Shown here piece by piece: positions 59,105 to 64,000 of a stretch of DNA of 64,000 bases; within the stretch, counting starts at the first letter, position 1, and each line of letters begins with the position of its first letter. Below the pieces are notes generated by a model, which was not told the origin of the DNA, made no database searches, and saw nothing but the letters and a program-made list of their open reading frames with translations. The stretch covers positions 4,102,001 through 4,166,000 of the forward strand of contig JAIUCV010000004.1 of NCBI GenBank assembly GCA_026724425.1, read 5' to 3'. A program made the translations under genes and the position numbers. Origin of the DNA: Erythrophleum ivorense. Taxonomy: Eukaryota > Streptophyta > Magnoliopsida > Fabales > Fabaceae.

Positions 59105-61887
59105 TATAATAACAAAAAATTGCTGAAAATTTTGAAATCTTGAAATTTTTCTAAGTCTGCTAGCTATAGCGAGAAATAGCCTAGCTATAGCGAATGTACT
59201 TGTTCATTATAGCGAGAAATGGTCTAGCTATAGCGAATGTGCCTGTTCGCTATAGTGAGAATGCTTCTAGCTATAGCGAGTTCAGGTATCCTATACAAAA
59301 ACTAGGGGGTTCCTCACAATAGCGCGCGTCGTAGCGAGAACAGAAGTCTGAGACTGATACGTGCTCGCTGTAGTGAGGGTTATTTTTTGTTATAGTGAGG
59401 GTTGGTCCAAAAAAACATGGAAAAGGAGAATTTTGCTTCTTAAAGCATCCAGATCCTTTTCTTTTCTTCTAACTCACTTAAGCTTCTTCCAAAACAGAGA
59501 AAAATGCTTAAGAGAGAGAGAAAAACTAAGAGAAGCTAAGAGAGAAGGAAGGAAACTAGAGAAGAAAAGTAAGAACCTTTAAAGATTTTCATGCTTCTTC
59601 TTTTTGATTTTATTCTTCTCCTTCCAAGTTTCCTTTCCATGGATGATTAAGTAAGATAGCTCTGTTCTGACCTAGAATGAGCAAGAAACCCTTGAAAGAG
59701 AGTGTGATAAGTTAAGAAATACTAAGGAAGTAGAATGAGAGTTAGTGAAATTCTAGAGGGAGAAACTAGGGGTTCTTACATATTTTATAAGGTTTATCTT
59801 GATGAAAAACCCCCTAGTTTTGTGAGTGTTTATTTGAGTTATAAAAGAGTAATTCTATACTCTTTGTTGTGTCTAGGCTCAAGAGAATCGGCTCCATCTA
59901 GTTGTGGTGTTGAAACCAAGAAAGATAAAGAGAAATAAAAAGGAAAGGCTTGTGTTGGCTTATAAGGTAGCTCTCCACTACTTCTTGTTGTATTCTTAGA
60001 TGTGTAATAGTTATTGTATGCTTGTGTATATGCTTGTATTATGAGACATGTCATTTGATGTTGTTTTGATGCATTGGTACCAAATGCTTTTGTTTTGGAT
60101 TATGAAAATTGTTCGGGTGAGATAGTGCCAAAAGCCCCTTATGATGGGTGAGGTAAAGCCAAAAGTCCCTAGAAATGGGTGAGACAAGGCCAAAAGTTTC
60201 ATAATTGAGTGAGGCCAAGTCAAAAGTCCATAAATCAAAAGTGAGGCCATCCAAAAGTCCCTAAAATCAGGTGAAGCTAGACCAAAAGTTTATAGAACTT
60301 ATTCTTGGCATTGATATGATATTCATGGCATGTAAATCATGTGTTGTATGATTGTGAATAGTTATATGCTTATTTGCATACTTTGACTTGTTTATATGCC
60401 TTGATTGCTTCATTGAATGAGTGCATAAGCTATTGAGATTCCATGAATCTCACCCCCTTCCCTCTCCCATCTTAACATGTTAGGTGGAGCTCAAGGAGAT
60501 CAAAGTGCAAATCAAGGAGCCTAGTTGAACATATTTAGGTAGTTGTATAGTTTGTTTTAGTTCTTTTGATGTAAAGAGGTGCCAAAATGAATATGCACCT
60601 ATTATTTTTTAGATGTAAATATTTAAGCAAGTGTAGAAATATGTATAAATGATGTATGAACTATGTAGAGAGCTAAAGCAATGAAAATGTAGGGTTTGGT
60701 CTTTTTGTGGCTTATATGTAGTAGTGTATTTTTGCCTATAGCATGGTGAGTTTGAGATGTATGTTGGTTTGGATCACTTGGGCAATTCATATATGCTATG
60801 TTCATACTTTAAAACTTGCCCAAGAGGTGCTAAAGCATGCAAGAGACCATTTACCCTCATTTTGAACCATTTATGGTGTCAAATTCGCCAAATCTGTGAG
60901 CTATGTCAAGATATGACTAAATGAGATCTTCTTGATATGAAATTTGGCATGCATCTAGAGCTTGTTGGGAGATTCTTGGGAAGCTTAAGTCAGTAATATT
61001 TGGAGGTCTAGGAAATATTTGGCGAATTGTTGAATTTAGGAAATTTTGATGGTTTTGGTTAGTGCACTGTTACCATAGGTCCGAAAATGAATCTATGTCA
61101 TTCATGGACCAAACGGTGTCCAATTGTTATGAAATTTTATGGACATAAACTAGATAACCACAATGATCTATACCAATTAGAAGCACCTCAATTGGAGGTT
61201 TGTAGAGGGAAAAATAACTGTCTGAATTTCTGTGTCAGCATCAGAGAAGCCATCTAACCTTCATTACTGTTCTATCAATTTTTGAGGTCTAAAGGCTGCT
61301 GAAATGATCTAAACTTATTTTTCTCCTCTAGTAACATCTGTAGCTTTCCAAATTGGTATAGTTTACCCAGATTAGATTTTTTTAGAATTAGTTATGAATT
61401 TTTGAAATTCATGATAGCAAGTTGTATCAGTACCAGGAGTAGTCAGACCTCTGTCTCTTTTTTGATGTCAAACCTAGTCCAAACACTGAGATTATGGTTG
61501 GGAATTATTTTTATTATAAATTTAACACCTAGAGATGTACAAAACGCTATGTTTTGCTTGATTCCCATTTTTCTAGAATTAGTTATGATTTTCCAAAGTT
61601 AAAGCCAAAAATCTGACTTTTGAGCCCATTTGAGAAATTGCATTTTTTTTATTTTTGACTTCATATCCGTGGTTCATGGGTAGTTTTATGCTATGTATAA
61701 GTTGTATAAATGAATTTTGAGTAGAGAATGTGAATGATGGGTTCACGGGACCCAAGGGGCAAAATATGAGTGTTTAAACCCTGACTTATAGCATGAAAAT
61801 GCCATAGCTTTTGTCATTTTCTTTGGAAATCATATGGAATCAAGCCTAAGCAGAGACTAGTTAAGGCTAATACATTATGGTATTACA
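59105..61887 (+). mobile_element. Solo LTR B inserted in OTA gag (TSD CAATC)
   Basis: A 2783-bp sequence begins TATAATAACAAAAAATTG (TG changed to TA) and ends TTATGGTATTACA. It is flanked by CAATC at 59100-59104 and 61888-61892. When it is taken out, the gag frame of the OTA element reads across the target site, confirming insertion into that element. It is homologous to LTR C but in the opposite orientation. Chance ORFs inside have no coding meaning. Confidence 0.93.
59160..59405. repeat. CTATAGCGAG motif cluster in LTR B
   Basis: About ten variants of the palindrome half or whole (AGCTATAGCGAGAAA, AGCTATAGCGAATG, TTCGCTATAGTGAG, CTCACAATAGCGCGCG, CTCGCTGTAGTGAGG, GTTATAGTGAGG) lie within 250 bp. 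No copy here is the perfect 14-mer. Position and orientation match the cluster of LTR C. Confidence 0.88.
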
Positions 61888-61892
61888 CAATC

Positions 61893-62011
61893 TGTTCTAA
61901 CTATTTTTCTTTAATAAATGTGAGTTATATAGGTGAACTCTCAGCTATAATCTCCTAGACACTTCTTGTCTTTGACTTGGTTCTCAATTTAGATTCTGCC
62001 TTTGGTGGCAT
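61893..62011 (-). pseudogene. OTA gag N-terminal piece
   Basis: The ATG at 62011 (minus) starts MPPKAESKLRTKSKTRS, about 130 bp inside the primer-binding site, where gag should begin. Stops follow within 20 codons. The frame runs to solo LTR B at 61892 and resumes at 59099. It is too decayed for function. Confidence 0.6.
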
Positions 62012-62141
62012 AAATTACGGTACTTGCCAAACAATATGTCCAAAATTTAAGTTCGAATAACAAAAAAGTTTAACTAATCTAACAAAAATCTTGAATTGAA
62101 ACTACTAAAAATCTACTTAGTCTAAAGAAATATAACTCAAT

Positions 62142-62159
62142 TCCCCGACAACAATGCCA
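62142..62159 (-). other. OTA primer-binding site, decayed
   Basis: The minus strand reads TGGCATTGTTGTCGGGGA. It matches the site typical of Athila/Tat elements, TGGCGCCGTTGCCGGGGA, at 14 of 18 positions, and all four differences are C-to-T or G-to-A. It lies seven bases inside the LTR end at 62167. Confidence 0.85.
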
Positions 62160-62166
62160 AAAAACT

Positions 62167-63537
62167 TGATAACCACTAATTTTACAATGGATTCCATAAA
62201 CATACAGCTTAAGTATATAGTATAATAGATCAAGGTCATCCCATAAGGAATTGATTTAGACACAATTGGTCCTAAGAAATTTCACTTTCATTTAAGTCAA
62301 GGAAAATACCAAAATATCAGTATAACAAAATAAAATGAAATTGAAAGAATAACTGAGTGTTCAAGATTGTTCTAATAAGAATTAGCACTGAGAAGCATCT
62401 TAAGTTCCTATCCCCTTATTGCCAAAAATTGAGTTATTTAGTTAATTACTTTAATTAGTGATTTGAAAGTTAAGGAATTAAAGTGAGTCTAAGTGTCTCT
62501 CGAACCACCCAGACTTCTATCCTATTTAATTGCGAATTTCTTTCATAATTAATTAGGTTAATTATGCTCAATCCTTTTAAACTACTTAGGGTTTTTAGAT
62601 ATATTTTTATACCTGAGAACAAAATTTGGTCATTCTAATCCTGAATTGTTCAATCTAATGGTCCATTAAGATTTCCCTTTCTCAAGAGCTAATCTTAAAC
62701 CCCAAATCCATGAAAGAGGTGGCCAAACTCTTAAATGAACAAAAATAACCAACTTAAGCACTCAAATAAAAAATCAAACCAAATTAACTACACAAAATCT
62801 CCATTATATAGCAATAGATTCAAGTAAACCTAGGATTCAATAAATTTACCCACACATGGCTCTAAACATTGTAATCCAAATAAAAGATTCGAAGAAATAA
62901 GAATTCATGGAAGAAGAAATGGAGAAGATTAGAAAACTCAGTGATAATGTGTTGATTTAGCCTCCAATCTTCAATCCAAGCTTTTTACCTCCAAACCCTA
63001 GCTCCCTTGTGCATTTTTCTCCTTAGAAGGTCTCCCTCCAGGCTCAAATTCTCAAAACCCTGGTTACCTCTCTAGTTTTAAACCCAAAAGTTGAAGTTGT
63101 GCGTTTCAATAAATGAGTTTTGCTATAGCAATGAGCACCTCTCGCTATTACAAGAACTTATTAGTTTTAGACTCCAAGTGTTCTCGCCATAACCTACACT
63201 ATTGCTAGAAGTTTCCTGGATTTCGCATGAACCACGAATTTGCTATAGTGAATCGGCATGCTCGCTATAGCGAGAAAACTTAGACAGCTTGCTCTTGATT
63301 TTCCATCATCCTCCTTTTCTTTATTCCTTCCTAGCAGGTCTTTATCCATCTTCTGAGATTAAAATTAAAACGAAATGAAACCAGAGCTACTAAAATAACT
63401 TCAATGGCTAAATTTTATTTATTTACATTGATTGGAGAAAATTTTGTACTAAAATACAAAATTGTAAGAAAAACAACTAGATGATTCCTTATTTCATCAT
63501 AAAATATGCCATAAAACATTAAAATTAGGGAGTCATC
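62167..63537 (-). mobile_element. 5' LTR of the OTA element
   Basis: On the minus strand it starts TGATGACTCCCTAATTTT at 63537 and ends GTGGTTATCA at 62167, directly before the primer-binding site. It aligns throughout with 37193-38549. It contains one perfect CTCGCTATAGCGAG at 63261-63274 and degenerate copies near 63118-63210. No matching target duplication is visible at 63538 (GCGAC) for any candidate partner in the window. Confidence 0.9.
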
Positions 63538-64000
63538 AGCGACAAAGAAGGCTTATCCATATTTCCTTTTGAGCTTTTAAAAATAAGATAAAGATAGAGA
63601 CATGATAAAAAAAAGCTTATAAAAGGAGAAGTTGAAGGCGTACAAAGAACGACTAAGGTTCAAGATCTATTTTTATTCCTCTCTTCCTATATATTCTCCT
63701 CATTTTCTTTCTATCTCTTTATAAATCTAATTTTTTAGTTTCCTTGTTAAAGTTTTGAAGGGTCTGGCTCAATGAACAATTTGCGATAGTCTTGATTTAT
63801 TTGTTTTTATCTTTTTGAATATTGAAATATTGAAATATTGAAATATTTTCTATTTTTTTGACATTATTATTCAATTAATTTAAATTGGTACCTTATTTTA
63901 GTCGAATCATTACTGTTATTTGAATTTGTGAATCCATATTTATTCATTAGATTAAGTAGAGTAGCCATTCAATACATTTGATAAATCAAAATTGTCCTTG
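63538..64000. other. Flank right of the OTA element
   Basis: AT-rich DNA with a short tandem repeat of ATTGAAATAT (three units, about 63818-63847). No gene is recognised before the window ends. Confidence 0.6.

Noticed and set aside
38132..63274. Spaced CTATAGCGAG repeats as a CRISPR array
   Set aside because: Spacing is irregular, copies are degenerate and lie inside LTRs of a plant genome.
1..64000. tRNA, rRNA or snRNA genes
   Set aside because: I saw no convincing clover-leaf consensus or rRNA signature; the tRNA-like matches are only retrotransposon primer-binding sites.

Overview
This is a window of plant nuclear DNA, almost certainly from a eudicot. It is AT-rich, carries an intron-containing cytochrome P450 of the flavonoid pathway, and is otherwise filled with typical plant transposons: Ty1/copia, Ty3/gypsy chromovirus and OTA (Ogre/Tat/Athila) elements, CACTA, hAT MITEs and AT-rich foldback elements. 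Nothing bacterial or viral is present. I cannot name the species from sequence alone.

Layout. 1-437: end of a long LTR related to the solo LTR at 14.6-17.4 kb. 438-3600: an internally deleted, stop-ridden copia element. 3.6-9.1 kb: AT-rich DNA with a PPR gene fragment and two unidentified open stretches. 10277-13439: the one gene that looks intact, a three-exon flavonoid 3',5'-hydroxylase (CYP75A type, 511 codons), with AT-rich MITEs of one family in both introns. 14605-17427: a solo LTR with a perfect 5-bp target duplication (TSD). 18.0-19.6 kb: a foldback element and a hAT MITE with a perfect 8-bp duplication. 23118-27933: a complete-ended CACTA element with a decayed Transposase_24-like gene. 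28-33 kb: non-genic DNA including an A-rich block with retroelement-like open stretches on the minus strand. 33234-34796: a broken serine carboxypeptidase-like gene. 36.7-39.5 kb: a CACTA-like terminus, an OTA LTR and two FKBP-like exon fragments. 41.6-63.5 kb: a nest of retrotransposons.

The nest can be ordered from target duplications and interrupted reading frames. An OTA element on the minus strand (5' LTR 62167-63537, primer-binding site, gag-protease-RT-RNase H-integrase remnants, env-like start at 52164) was hit in gag by a chromovirus-type element that survives as solo LTR 59105-61887 (TSD CAATC). Its env-like ORF was hit by another chromovirus, whose LTR (45582-51847) was itself hit by solo LTR 46564-49419 (TSD TTAAG). 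That inner chromovirus keeps a tRNA-Met primer site and a gag start, followed on the same strand by a FAR1/FHY3-like C-terminal fragment.

The most unusual signal is a set of short perfect palindromes with arms CTCGC...GCGAG. The centre is TATA in the OTA and some chromovirus-type LTRs, CGCG in another LTR family, and CATA in the OTA spacer. They sit in clusters inside LTRs of lineages whose surrounding sequence does not look related. The only gene likely to make a working protein is the P450, which would act in anthocyanin and flavonol B-ring hydroxylation at the ER membrane.
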